Assembly (NCBI RefSeq): GCF_014841565.1
Contig: NZ_JACYUD010000005.1
Span: forward strand, 248,001-312,000
Length of the DNA: 64,000 nucleotides
Direction: 5' to 3'
Source: Rhizobium sp. CFBP 8762
Lineage (GTDB): Bacteria; Pseudomonadota; Alphaproteobacteria; Rhizobiales; Rhizobiaceae
Part shown: piece after piece, positions 7,843 to 16,064 of the stretch
How the letters are laid out: each line of letters begins with the position of its first letter
Numbering within the stretch: position 1 is the first letter of the stretch
Program-made: the position numbers and the translations under genes
Notes under the pieces: model-generated
The model's database searches: none
What the model was told of the DNA's origin: nothing
The model's input: only the letters and a program-made list of their open reading frames with translations

Positions 7843-8057
7843 TGTGGACTGGAGTGAAGATTGAGGGCGGCCGCCCCTTGCCACAGCCGGTATCAAGCCC
7901 GGCCCGTTCTGATACAACAATCGTCCAAATACCGGACATGCAAGCCACCGCGCGACGGCGCACCGGGGTCGGGCCTTCGGGCAGTCAGAATTGCGGCGAC
8001 CTTAAAGAAATGCAGTCCGGGTGCTGGACCCGTCACGAGAAGCCAGCAACTAGGTGA
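7842..8057 (+). CDS. Possible 71-residue coupled ORF
   Basis: ATG at 7842 overlaps the preceding TAA (TAATG). The 71-residue product is Pro-, Gly- and Thr-rich with two Cys and no domain. A competing frame (7861-8109) ends in 'VWVCRYRATNAANGKI', which also looks protein-like, so at most one of the two is likely to be real. The stretch 7733-8105 may instead be largely untranslated leader. Confidence 0.3.
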   Translation: MWTGVKIEGGRPLPQPVSSPARSDTTIVQIPDMQATARRRTGVGPSGSQNCGDLKEMQSGCWTRHEKPATR

Positions 8058-8108
8058 AGTCTGGGTATGTCGTTACCGCGCTACGAACGCGGCCAACGGT
8101 AAAATATG

Positions 8109-8137
8109 AGCCGTCCTGTTAACCGCAGGGCGGCTTT
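8109..8137 (+). terminator. Hairpin with short T-rich tail
   Basis: AGCCGTCCTG (8109-8118) pairs with CAGGGCGGCT (8126-8135) with one G-T pair and a 7-nt loop, followed by TTTGTCGTTT. It would end the early transcript just before the nuclease-like gene, or act as an attenuator or antitermination target there. Confidence 0.55.
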
Positions 8138-8156
8138 GTCGTTTCAGGAGAGTGCA

Positions 8157-8846
8157 ATGCCAGCTTACAGGTCCAACGCTGAGGCTGAGATACGCATTGC
8201 TGTTGTTGAACGCCTGCGCGCCATGATCCCCGGATGCCGGATCATCCACGAGATCAACGCCGAGTCGTTTGGCAATCGCATTGATGTGCTGGCAGTGGGT
8301 GAGGATCGCATTGCCGCAGTTGAGATCAAGAGCGCCAAAGACAAGTTGGACCGGCTGCCAGATCAGGTCAAGGCGATGCGGCAGGTCACGTCTTTCGTGT
8401 ATGCCGCATTGCACGAGAAGTTTCTAAGCAATACTGGCAGCGGCTTCTATCCTCCAGATAAGGCGCGAGGCGCGGTCACATGGGTTTACCCTAAGGCTGA
8501 AAGGTCCGGGTATGTTGATTGTGGCACAGAATGGCACGAGGTCAGTGGGTGGAATAAGCCGGCAAGGTGTCTGCCACACGATGCCATTCACGTTCTCTGG
8601 CGTGAGGAATTGCACAACGTGTGCCGGTCGTTGGGTATCAAAAGCGTTGCCAAGCTGACCATGGGCGAGGCCATAGACCAGATCAGGTGGCGTATGACGG
8701 GCGAGCAAATCACCAAGCTTATCTGTGCCACCCTTCGCGCTCGCAACTGCGTCGAGGCCGATCCGCCGATTGCAGCCGGTATTGCTTCGTCATCATCGGT
8801 TACCCCCTCATGGGGGTTTGGGACATCTCAATCCGTAAGCCTGTAG
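8157..8846 (+). CDS. PD-(D/E)XK nuclease-like protein
   Basis: 229 aa from the ATG at 8157, chosen for the AGGAG 5 nt upstream. An upstream in-frame ATG at 8106 lies before the hairpin. The first half carries the PD-(D/E)XK core: 'NRIDVLAVGEDRIAAVEIKS', with Asp in RID and Glu-x-Lys in EIK, then 'KLDRLPDQVKAM' as the following Q-containing helix. This resembles MmcB-like and phage DNA-repair nucleases. The C-terminal half (about residues 150-205) is a helical segment. It may be a recombination nuclease; the substrate is not evident. Confidence 0.72.
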   Translation: MPAYRSNAEAEIRIAVVERLRAMIPGCRIIHEINAESFGNRIDVLAVGEDRIAAVEIKSAKDKLDRLPDQVKAMRQVTSFVYAALHEKFLSNTGSGFYPPDKARGAVTWVYPKAERSGYVDCGTEWHEVSGWNKPARCLPHDAIHVLWREELHNVCRSLGIKSVAKLTMGEAIDQIRWRMTGEQITKLICATLRARNCVEADPPIAAGIASSSSVTPSWGFGTSQSVSL

Positions 8847-8971
8847 GCAGGCACCAGCTTTACCAAATTGCGGCATTCTTCCACCGGCCCAACCCGCGAC
8901 CGGATGACAAGGCTTTCACTCGTGCCAGATCGCTGGCTATCAGCGCCGCAATCCCTGACAGGGGCATATGA
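8810..8971 (+). CDS. Possible small phage protein overlapping the nuclease-like gene
   Basis: 53 aa from the ATG at 8810, overlapping the previous gene by 37 nt in another frame. The C-terminal part ('RPDDKAFTRARSLAISAAIP') looks like a real short helical protein, but there is no clear Shine-Dalgarno. It may be a small gene or a frameshifted tail of the upstream one. Confidence 0.3.
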   Translation: MGVWDISIRKPVGRHQLYQIAAFFHRPNPRPDDKAFTRARSLAISAAIPDRGI

Positions 8972-9016
8972 GGCTGATGAAGTGGGCAGGCGGGATCAAT
9001 CAACGCGAGGCACCCG

Positions 9017-9202
9017 ATGATCAAGTTGACCGGCAAGCGACGCTACCGTGCCGCACCTGATGGCACTGTGGTGTTGCAAGTGCAGGAAGCCACATACCAC
9101 ACCGATTTTCTTGGCCCGTCACGATACGCCAAGACGCCGACAACTTGGCGTGATGCTCGTGTTGAAGACCTGACGGAGCATGTGTTCGAAGCCGGGGTGT
9201 AG
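9017..9202 (+). CDS. Small hypothetical phage protein
   Basis: 61 aa. GAGG 6 nt before the ATG supports the start. The product reads as a compact beta-rich protein ('TVVLQVQEATYHTDFLGPSR', then 'TWRDARVEDLTEH'), a type often found between phage early and late genes. Its function is unknown. Confidence 0.65.
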   Translation: MIKLTGKRRYRAAPDGTVVLQVQEATYHTDFLGPSRYAKTPTTWRDARVEDLTEHVFEAGV

Positions 9203-9204
9203 CC

Positions 9205-9327
9205 ATGCCAATCCACTGGCGTATCCCCGCAGCTTCCGAGACTACCGGCACCACCCGGTGCGCCCGCAACCATTTCAGGCTTAACGGCAGTGAGCCGTGG
9301 CTGTTTTGGGTGTGTGCATCACATTGA
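9205..9327 (+). CDS. 40-residue hypothetical phage protein
   Basis: 40 aa starting 2 nt after the previous stop with GGGGTG upstream. It has two Cys and aromatic-rich ends ('MPIHWRIPAASETTGTTRCA', 'SEPWLFWVCASH'). It is short, but the composition is protein-like and it is tightly spaced. Confidence 0.5.
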   Translation: MPIHWRIPAASETTGTTRCARNHFRLNGSEPWLFWVCASH

Positions 9328-9354
9328 AATCACCAACCACAGAAAGGAAGTCGC

Positions 9355-9660
9355 ATGAAAACGATCCGAAGTTTCTTCTTCATGGGTCTGGCGCTGCTTG
9401 GCGCTGCACTCTTTATGTCACCAGCCAGCGCAATGCCCCGGTATGATCACTCCAGCGTCTACGCGGTAAGTCCGCACCAGACCGAACACATCCTGTTCGA
9501 CTTGCACGCTGTTACCGTCCCCGAACATGCCAAGGTTTGCAATTCGCCCGATGCGGTCAAGCCTGTTGCCTTCCGAAGTATCAGCGTGCTCAAGCCGGTC
9601 TACCTTGCTTCGCTGGAAACCGACGGCCACGTATTTATCGACCCTGGACGAGGCTGCTAA
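9355..9660 (+). CDS. Secreted hypothetical protein
   Basis: 101 aa with a clear Sec signal peptide: basic start ('MKTIRS'), hydrophobic core and probable cleavage after 'SPASA' near residue 26. AAGGAAG sits 4 nt before the ATG. The mature part is about 75 residues with two Cys, one near the C-terminus, which could form a disulphide in the periplasm. No family is recognised. It precedes the BrnTA pair and may be a lysogenic-conversion gene. Confidence 0.68.
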   Translation: MKTIRSFFFMGLALLGAALFMSPASAMPRYDHSSVYAVSPHQTEHILFDLHAVTVPEHAKVCNSPDAVKPVAFRSISVLKPVYLASLETDGHVFIDPGRGC

Positions 9661-9699
9661 CGCGGCCAGTTGACAGAGCGGGGGTTTAATCGCCCTCGC

Positions 9700-10020
9700 T
9701 CACAACCCAGCAGCCTTGCGCAGATCATCATTCATGCGTGACTGCCAGCCTCTACCGGTTGCCCGGTAGTGATCGACCAAATCAGGATCAAGCCGTATGG
9801 TAACAGGCTTCTTTGTTTGATCCAGCTTAGGACGTCCGCGCCGTGCTAGTTCGCTGTCAATGCTTGCAGCCAGATCGGGGAACACCTCACGAAACGGCTT
9901 CAAGCTGGCAATCTGCTCGTCTGTAAGCTCGGGGTTATCAGGGTCGGATGCAATCATCTGCTGAATTTCTGCTTCTTCTTCGTCGGTCAAGGGCCGTTTG
10001 GATGAAAACTTGATAGCCAT
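9700..10020 (-). CDS. brnA: BrnA antitoxin
   Basis: 106 aa antitoxin that binds BrnT and represses the operon. The C-terminal half has the BrnA ribbon-helix-helix pattern: 'KKPVTIRLDPDLVDHYRATG' followed by 'GWQSRMNDDLRKAAGL'. The first half is acidic. It starts at 10020, sharing a base with the end of brnT, so the toxin gene is first and the antitoxin second, the usual order in this system. Confidence 0.9.
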   Translation of the reverse strand: MAIKFSSKRPLTDEEEAEIQQMIASDPDNPELTDEQIASLKPFREVFPDLAASIDSELARRGRPKLDQTKKPVTIRLDPDLVDHYRATGRGWQSRMNDDLRKAAGL

Positions 10021-10265
10021 TACCGGTTCCTTTCCTTTTGGTTTGCCGGGCGCATAGAGATCACTGATAAAGCCTGCGAGCCCAATGGACGAAAGATCAC
10101 TGCGATAACTTGCTGACCGTGCAGTTCACCAATTGCGATGAAGCGGTCGGCCTTTGCCGTGGTAACCGAAGCGTCCCGGAAGAACTCAAGTGTCAGGTCA
10201 GCGAAGTCGAAACCGTGCTTTGCAAGGTTGGTCAGTCGCTTCGGTTCGTCCCAGATGATCTTCAT
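10020..10265 (-). CDS. brnT: BrnT ribonuclease toxin
   Basis: 81 aa type II toxin with a RelE-like fold. 'WDEPKRLTNLAKHGFDFADL' at the N-terminus (W-D-x-x-K or R, K-H-G-x-x-F) and 'ISMRPANQKER' at the C-terminus are family hallmarks. The system was first described in Brucella. Read against the surrounding rightward operon with its own operator upstream, it is probably an independently acquired stability module of the prophage. Confidence 0.92.
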   Translation of the reverse strand: MKIIWDEPKRLTNLAKHGFDFADLTLEFFRDASVTTAKADRFIAIGELHGQQVIAVIFRPLGSQALSVISMRPANQKERNR

Positions 10266-10268
10266 GTT

Positions 10269-10344
10269 ATTGTATGTACATTAAATACGACGGTGGCGCA
10301 ACAATAAACGTACATACATTTAATAATTATTGTACGTACGATAA
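10269..10344. promoter_or_regulatory. brnTA operator region with inverted repeats
   Basis: The AT-rich gap upstream of brnT holds three related elements: TTGTATGTACATT (10270-10282), ACGTACATACATT (10308-10320) and TTGTACGTACGATAA (10330-10344). The GTACATACA/TGTATGTAC core appears in both orientations. These are candidate BrnA sites, and they also flank the start of the rightward gpZ-like gene. Confidence 0.6.
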
Positions 10345-10377
10345 CCAAAACAACACGGCGTTAAAGGATTTGGACCC

Positions 10378-10932
10378 ATGTCAATGGAAGTCAGGATCGA
10401 CGCCAGCGAGTTCGAAAGCCTCAGCCGCGCTATGAAGCGCATACCCGGTGAGATCAAGGCCAAGGCAATGGCTCGGGCTATGACACGTATGCGCTCTATG
10501 GCCCGCACACGCATCGTGAAGCGCAACGCCGAACATACCGAACTGCCACAGCGTGAGATACGCAAACGCACCACAGCGGCCTTTAATGCTGGTGGAACCA
10601 CACAAGACATTATCGTCAAGTCTGGATGGATACCGCTCTACAAGCTTGGCGCTACCCAGACGTCAAAGGGTGTGCGGGTAAGAGGGCGAGGCTCATACAA
10701 GAGCGCCTTCCTTGCTCAGATGAAAAGCAGCCATGCGGGTGTGTTCGTGAACACCGGGGGCTTTAACAATGAGAGCAAGCGCAACAACGCAATTCGAGAG
10801 CTATTCGGCCCGAACCCTGCGCACGCTATAACGAACAACCCAGACGTATACCTGCAGGTCATGGCAGAGCTGCTAGAGGAATACCTCGCGCCTCGTGTCC
10901 TTCATGAGGTGGAGAGGCTGCTGCATCGGTAG
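10378..10932 (+). CDS. Minor tail protein Z-like
   Basis: 184 aa, close to lambda gpZ (192 aa). It shares the family layout: a basic helical N-terminus, 'PQREIRKRTTAAF', a hydrophobic 'WIPLYKLGA' strand, a 'SAFLAQMKSSHAGVF' segment and 'AIRELFGPNPAHAI'. The gpZ family acts at the head-proximal tail end in lambda. Here the gene lies upstream of the terminase, next to brnTA, and not among the head-tail joining genes. Confidence 0.75.
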   Translation: MSMEVRIDASEFESLSRAMKRIPGEIKAKAMARAMTRMRSMARTRIVKRNAEHTELPQREIRKRTTAAFNAGGTTQDIIVKSGWIPLYKLGATQTSKGVRVRGRGSYKSAFLAQMKSSHAGVFVNTGGFNNESKRNNAIRELFGPNPAHAITNNPDVYLQVMAELLEEYLAPRVLHEVERLLHR

Positions 10933-10973
10933 GGCGGATTAGAGGCGCACATGCGACAGCGTGGAGGATCGTG

Positions 10974-11213
10974 ATGAAATGGTCTGGGAAGACGACAAAG
11001 CAAAAGTACGACGACATGGAGAAGTGGCGTAGGTATTACGCGTATTTTCCCACGCAGATGAGTTCCGGTGAGTGGGTGTGGCTTGCATCCTATTGGGGAC
11101 GATTGTGTTGGACCATGGGTGGTCGGGGCTACTGGCAGATGTCTACGGCTACGTGCTGCCCGCCAGCCGACAACAACCGTACAGGCGCACCACCCAATCC
11201 AGTGAGAAGGTAG
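10974..11213 (+). CDS. Small phage protein near terminase
   Basis: 79 aa from the ATG at 10974. GGAGG at 10963-10967 is 6 nt upstream, favouring this over GTG at 10971. 'MKWSGKTTKQKYDDMEKWRR' and the following aromatic-rich stretch ('WVWLASYWGRLCWTM') look like short proteins seen ahead of phage terminase genes. The C-terminal 25 residues are low-complexity. The function is unknown. Confidence 0.6.
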   Translation: MKWSGKTTKQKYDDMEKWRRYYAYFPTQMSSGEWVWLASYWGRLCWTMGGRGYWQMSTATCCPPADNNRTGAPPNPVRR

Positions 11214-11564
11214 CGCTAGGGCCGACAACATCGCGTTCACCAGCGGGGGCAGACCACTAGCGGGGCTGTCGAGACAATCAGATGGTGCTCAATAAGTTGG
11301 GCGGCAGATGCATCGATAGGTCCTTTATATGGTTCTTCTATGCAAGATACTGCTCATAAAAAAGGGGTATCATTAGGTGTTCATTACCTTAGCGACCCCT
11401 CATACACCCCCCCTCCATCAAGGGACCGTACATTAGCGATGGGCCTTGGCGGGTCGGGACGAGCCCGAAATCCTGTCAGTTTTGCAGTCCGGAAAATTGG
11501 GTTGACGCGGTTGACGTGGGTTGACGCTTTGCAGGTTGACGACGGCGCATAGAAAGGTGGCTGC
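11214..11564. other. Gene-free stretch with repeats before terS
   Basis: No gene is visible. It contains an inverted repeat (AGGGGT 11363-11368 with ACCCCT 11395-11400, enclosing AGGT/ACCT), a run of seven C at about 11406, and four TTGACG repeats (11502, 11511, 11521, 11535) ending 25 nt before terS. In lambda-type phages cos and its terminase-binding sites lie beside the small terminase gene, so this is the likeliest place for the packaging site. That is position-based inference. Confidence 0.5.
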
Positions 11565-12179
11565 ATGACTGAGGAAACGGTGGTCATGTACTCCATTTCA
11601 CAGATCGCAGAACGCGATGGTGTGTCGAAGCAGGCAGCATCAAAGGCTGTAAAGAAATTGCTTGAAGACCGGCCTGAAACGCCGGTGGAGTTTGGAACGA
11701 AAGGGCAGGTGCTTCGTGTATCGGTCAGTCACTACGACGCGCACAGGCAGAGGTTCACCAACCCTGCGAAAGTGAAGGCGGCGGTGCAGCCTAGAGTGCC
11801 CGGTGCCGGTAGGACCGCTGGCAAGCAGACTGACATTGACGACGCCGAAACATTCGGGGAAGCTCGACGTACAAAGGAATGGCTCGCTGTTCGTCGTGAG
11901 CGAATGCGTCAGCAGGAAGACGCCGGCAACCTGCTTCGTAAAGACATGGTCAGCGAGAGCGCGGATCAAAGCGGCGTGCAGATCCAGTCTGTTTTGAAGC
12001 GGTTGCCAAACCGGGCGGATGATCTGGCAGTGGCTGTTTCTAAAGAGGGCGTGCATGGCGCGCGCGTTCTTCTGCGCCAGATCGCTTTCGAAATGGGCAA
12101 CGAGATTGCAGACGCTTTGCAGGCTCTGGCCGGTGCATCGCCGCGCACTGATGCGCTATTAGAGGATGATCTCGGATGA
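11565..12179 (+). CDS. terS: Terminase small subunit (Nu1-like)
   Basis: 204 aa DNA-recognition subunit of the packaging motor. Residues about 10-65 are a winged HTH ('SISQIAERDGVSKQAASKAV') like lambda Nu1. A basic linker and a helical C-terminus ('KEWLAVRRERMRQQEDAGNL') follow, the part that would bind the large subunit. AAAGGTGG lies 5 nt upstream of the ATG at 11565. It overlaps terL by 4 nt (ATGA). Confidence 0.85.
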   Translation: MTEETVVMYSISQIAERDGVSKQAASKAVKKLLEDRPETPVEFGTKGQVLRVSVSHYDAHRQRFTNPAKVKAAVQPRVPGAGRTAGKQTDIDDAETFGEARRTKEWLAVRRERMRQQEDAGNLLRKDMVSESADQSGVQIQSVLKRLPNRADDLAVAVSKEGVHGARVLLRQIAFEMGNEIADALQALAGASPRTDALLEDDLG

Positions 12180-14146
12180 ATGCACACCCCGGTGCGATAC
12201 GGTTTGTGTCGAGCCGGTTAGCCAGTGCAATTCGCCCTGCTGCGCCGACGCCGTTCGCCCGCTGGTTGACGGAAAACATCATTCTGGTTGACGGCCCGAA
12301 GAAGGGCGAGTTCTGGTCGCCACAGGACGCGCCGTATCTGGTGGAAATCGCTGAGTGCCTGAGCCAGGAGCATCCGAGTAACCTCGTCACGGTGCGCAAA
12401 GCGCAACAGACGGGCGTGTCTATTCTGGCGTTGGCGTGGACACTGTACCTCGCTGAGACATGCCCAGACAACGCCTTGTACGGCGTTCCGGGTATCGACG
12501 CGCTGCAGGACATCAACAGCGGCAAGATGCAGCCGATGATTGACGCTTGGCAGAAAAAGACAGGCAAGCGGATCATTGCACCATCGACCAGCCGGTCGGG
12601 TGTTGGGTCAACCACATACGAGAAGAAGTTTCCCGGCGGCGCCATTTATCTGGCCAACGCGAACACGGTCATGGACCTTTCGGCCAAGACGTGCCGGTTC
12701 GGTATCAAAGACGAAGTGTCCAAATGGAAAGAACTGCCGAACGGTGCCGATCCCGAGACGCTGTTCTTCGGTCGCTTCACAGCGTTCCGCCGGCAACGCA
12801 GTTACAAAATTTTGGAGTTATCGACCCCGGAACTCGATAGCGGCGACGCGCTGGGTGATGATCCCGGCCATTGCCGAATTGACCGGTCGTTTCGCCGCTC
12901 TGACCAGCGGTTCTGGCACATCGCTTGTCCGGAATGCCAATACGAGCAGGTACAGAAAAACGAGAACCTGAACATCAATCGCGAACACCCGCACAAGACG
13001 ACGATGCGGTGCATCAACTGCGACCACGAGATTTCGGAAATGGAGCGGGTGCAGGCGGTACGAGAGGGCCGGTTCATCCCAACCTTCACGGGCCCAGATC
13101 GACACCCAGGCTTCCACGTCGATGCGTTCATGTCCCTGATGATGTCCTACGGCGACATTGCCGAAGACGCGATGAACATGGAAGGCAAGGGCGAGGCGGG
13201 TGCCAAGGATTACCACAACCTTGTGCTGGCGCTTCCCTACGCGATGAAGGGCGATGCGCCGGACCATGTGCGGCTCTTGGAGCGCCGTGAGGTCTATCCA
13301 GAACGCATGATACCGGAAGGCGGATTGCTGCTTGTCGCAGGCGCTGACGTGCAGACCTACGGCATCTGGCTGGAGGTGGTGGTGTTTGGGCAGGACCGGC
13401 AAAGCTGGACAGTGCGAGCCGAACTGCTGGAAGGGCCGACAGACAATGTCCAAACTGGCGCGTGGACGCTCTTGGAAGCGGCGCTGGGTGACGAGTACGC
13501 CGACGAATACGGGGTCCTGCGTAAGGTGGAAGCATTGGCCGTGGACAGCGGCTTTCGCACCAACCACGTTTACGAGTGGTGCCGTCGCCACCCGAATACA
13601 TACGCAGTTAAGGGGCAGGCTGGTCGTGGTATTCCAGCGATTACGCCACCTAAGAAGATGTCCGTCAACAAGCGCGGCAAGCGCAAGCGTCATGGCTCGA
13701 TCATGTCGTGGCCGGTCGGCACTTGGGCGCTGAAAGCTGAGTTCTACGGCAACCTGCATAAAACCGGTATCGCTGCCGGTGAACCGGTAGACCCTCCCGG
13801 CTACTGCCACTTTGGCGACTGGCTTGGGGAAGAATACTTTCAGCAACTGACGGCGGAATACTTTTCGCAAAAGCTCGTCAAAGGCAAGCTGCACGAAGAG
13901 TGGATACCACGGCGGCAGGACAACCACTTTCTTGACTGCCGAATTTACGCGATGGCCATGGCTGAACACCTGGGGCTATCACGCAAGAGGCCCGCAGAAT
14001 GGGCTGCATTGAGGGCAGAACTGGCGCCAGCTTTGCCACCGGCGGCTATCGAAAGCATCCAAGATACGCAGGGCGCAATGGCCGAGCCGGATGAAGTCTT
14101 GCAACCCGTGGCACAACCGGAAAACAGATGGAAGAGACGACGATGA
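12176..14146 (+). CDS. terL: Terminase large subunit (lambda gpA family)
   Basis: 656 aa packaging ATPase and nuclease (lambda gpA is 641 aa). The N-terminal ATPase has a variant P-loop 'VRKAQQTGVS' (residues 73-82) and a Walker-B-like 'FGIKDEVSKW' (about 180). A Cys pair set, 'CPECQYEQVQ' and 'CINCDHEI' (about 247-285), marks the zinc insertion of this family. The C-terminal nuclease half includes 'GADVQTYGIWLEVVV' and 'AVDSGFRTNHVYEW', with candidate metal-binding aspartates. It is coupled to both neighbours by ATGA overlaps. Confidence 0.95.
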   Translation: MNAHPGAIRFVSSRLASAIRPAAPTPFARWLTENIILVDGPKKGEFWSPQDAPYLVEIAECLSQEHPSNLVTVRKAQQTGVSILALAWTLYLAETCPDNALYGVPGIDALQDINSGKMQPMIDAWQKKTGKRIIAPSTSRSGVGSTTYEKKFPGGAIYLANANTVMDLSAKTCRFGIKDEVSKWKELPNGADPETLFFGRFTAFRRQRSYKILELSTPELDSGDALGDDPGHCRIDRSFRRSDQRFWHIACPECQYEQVQKNENLNINREHPHKTTMRCINCDHEISEMERVQAVREGRFIPTFTGPDRHPGFHVDAFMSLMMSYGDIAEDAMNMEGKGEAGAKDYHNLVLALPYAMKGDAPDHVRLLERREVYPERMIPEGGLLLVAGADVQTYGIWLEVVVFGQDRQSWTVRAELLEGPTDNVQTGAWTLLEAALGDEYADEYGVLRKVEALAVDSGFRTNHVYEWCRRHPNTYAVKGQAGRGIPAITPPKKMSVNKRGKRKRHGSIMSWPVGTWALKAEFYGNLHKTGIAAGEPVDPPGYCHFGDWLGEEYFQQLTAEYFSQKLVKGKLHEEWIPRRQDNHFLDCRIYAMAMAEHLGLSRKRPAEWAALRAELAPALPPAAIESIQDTQGAMAEPDEVLQPVAQPENRWKRRR

Positions 14147-15774
14147 TAACCAAACCGAAGGTGCGGAGAAAGGCCGGGAGCCAGTCTATCCCGGCAGCCA
14201 TTCAGCCTTCGGGCGGTGTCCAGCGTGCCACATCCTCCTACCTGCGCGACACGCGGTCCGGTGTGATCCAGTCGCGACCGGCGTTCCTTCGGGAGCATCG
14301 CGACGATATTCGCCAAGCGTGGGACCGGTCGGCGGCTCTGGCCATGGACCTAATCCAGAATAGCGGGCGATTGAAAGGCGCTTGCGACCAGATCATCGCT
14401 GATACGGTTGGCACGGAACTGACGCTCAACCCGCAGCCGGACCTGACTGGGCTTGGCTACGACGATAAAGAGCGCGCCGACCTGATCAACCTGATCAAGC
14501 GCCGCTGGAAAATGTATGCGTGGAACCCGGCTGAATGCGACCTGCGCGGCAAGCTGACTATTCCGCAAATGGCGGATATCGGTATCCGTTGGTTCATCGC
14601 ATACGGTGAAAGCACGGGCGTTCTATCCTACATGAGCCAGGCGCAACGACGGCGCTACGGCATCACCACAGGCACGAAAATGCTCATGGTGCCACCACAC
14701 CGGCTGTCACAGGAGACGCGGGAAACGGAAGGGCTTTATCAGGGCGTATTTCACGATGAGAACGGGCGGGCGACACACTACCGGTTCAACACGCGTGAGT
14801 CCGGTGTGAACGTTACCGCCGATTACGCAGCGCGCGACGCTCGTGGACGGTCGCTGGTGCTTCACGCTTTCGATCCGATGGATGCAACAGACGTTCGCGG
14901 CATTTCCTTGCTGGCGCCGACGTTTCGCAAACACATTCAGCATGAAATCCTGGACGACGCCACGCTGCAAATGGCGGTGCTTCAAACGATCTACGCTATC
15001 TGCTTGACCAGCGAGAAGCCGAGCGCGGACGCTTTCGAAGCGCTAGAGGCATTGTCGGCAATTGACGGGGCCTCGCCGCTGGCGACTGAGTTTCTGAATT
15101 ACTTCTCGGGCTCGCTAAATGCCGCAGCGGAGTCCAGCATCAGCGTTAATGGTGATCCGACGGTTTCGCATTTCGCGCCCGGCGAAAAGCTGTCATTCGA
15201 GTCCGTGAAGGTGCCCGGAGGCGAGTATCTGCCATTTGCAGACAGCTTGTCTCGAGACATGGCGCGGGCGTTGGGCATTACGTTCGGCGGGCTGACAATG
15301 AACTATTCGCAGGCGACATACTCATCGGTGCGAATGGAAACATCGTCGCTTTGGCCTGTTGTGCTTCGCCGCCGTGAGCGGATCGCAGCGCCGCATTACC
15401 AGATGCCTTACGAAAGCTGGCTGGACGAAGAGATCGGCGAGGGTCGCATCCCCTTCAAAGGCGGTTACGAGGCGTTCGACGCCAACCGTGACCGCGTCTG
15501 CTGGGCATTGTGGCAGGGACCGGCCAAGCCAACTGCTGACGATGGCAAGGCTGCCAAGGCAGCGACCGAGCGCATCAGCAACGGAACGACGACGCTTGCG
15601 CAGGAATGTGCAGATCTGGGCTTGGATGCCGATGAAGTGTTTCAGCAGCGCGAGATCGAACACAAGCGCTACATCAACGCCGGAATGCCGTCCCCGTTCA
15701 TGCGCAATATGCCAAGCGATCCGGCAAGCGCTGACGATGATGACGAACCGGTCCCAACCCCGCAGGTGGTTTGA
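14143..15774 (+). CDS. Portal protein (lambda gpB family)
   Basis: 543 aa from the ATG at 14143, which overlaps the terL stop and follows GGAAGAG by a good spacing. The in-frame ATG at 14128 is less likely. The product forms the dodecameric vertex through which DNA enters. Typical segments are 'RHDDIRQAWDRSAALAMDLI'-like N-terminal helices, 'HAFDPMDATDVRGISLLAP' and 'ITFGGLTMNYSQATYSSVRM' near the C-terminus. The length matches the lambda portal (533 aa). It ends in a TGATG overlap with the gpW-like gene. Confidence 0.95.
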   Translation: MITKPKVRRKAGSQSIPAAIQPSGGVQRATSSYLRDTRSGVIQSRPAFLREHRDDIRQAWDRSAALAMDLIQNSGRLKGACDQIIADTVGTELTLNPQPDLTGLGYDDKERADLINLIKRRWKMYAWNPAECDLRGKLTIPQMADIGIRWFIAYGESTGVLSYMSQAQRRRYGITTGTKMLMVPPHRLSQETRETEGLYQGVFHDENGRATHYRFNTRESGVNVTADYAARDARGRSLVLHAFDPMDATDVRGISLLAPTFRKHIQHEILDDATLQMAVLQTIYAICLTSEKPSADAFEALEALSAIDGASPLATEFLNYFSGSLNAAAESSISVNGDPTVSHFAPGEKLSFESVKVPGGEYLPFADSLSRDMARALGITFGGLTMNYSQATYSSVRMETSSLWPVVLRRRERIAAPHYQMPYESWLDEEIGEGRIPFKGGYEAFDANRDRVCWALWQGPAKPTADDGKAAKAATERISNGTTTLAQECADLGLDADEVFQQREIEHKRYINAGMPSPFMRNMPSDPASADDDDEPVPTPQVV

Positions 15775-16052
15775 TGCCAGTCTTCGTGAAAGTGAACGGC
15801 CTGGACGTAGACGCCGAGGATCCGTGTGCGCTTTGGCAGGCGCTGTACGCGGTCAAGCTTAAGCGGCTGGCCGGTGAGCAGATTGAGGAAACAGAGATCC
15901 GCTCGCCGGTCACGCATCGACGCTTGAAGATAGCGTCTAGCAGCATGGCGGACCTCGATGCTGAACTGTCCAAGCTCGGCGCGGAGTGCGCGCTTAAAAC
16001 CAATCCTACCGCCCCACGAACCCGGTTCGCAAAGCGCTTCCGGTTCATCTGA
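15774..16052 (+). CDS. gpW-like head-to-tail joining protein
   Basis: 92 aa. The second half has the gpW signature: 'RLAGEQIEETEIRSP', 'HRRLKIASSSMADLDAELSK', corresponding to the basic strand and 'SVSDLKKYI' helix of lambda gpW (68 aa). A 25-residue N-terminal extension is present. The order portal then W is swapped relative to lambda (W then B). The ATG at 15774 overlaps the portal stop. Confidence 0.75.
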   Translation: MPVFVKVNGLDVDAEDPCALWQALYAVKLKRLAGEQIEETEIRSPVTHRRLKIASSSMADLDAELSKLGAECALKTNPTAPRTRFAKRFRFI

Positions 16053-16064
16053 GGATACTTAAAC

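Noticed and set aside
11404-11415. C-run as the cos cleavage site
   Set aside because: A homopolymer run near terS alone is not evidence of a cohesive end; only the general region is proposed.
12818-13969. Long open frame antisense to the terminase large subunit (383 codons)
   Set aside because: Open only because of high GC in the coding strand; no ribosome site and no recognisable domain.
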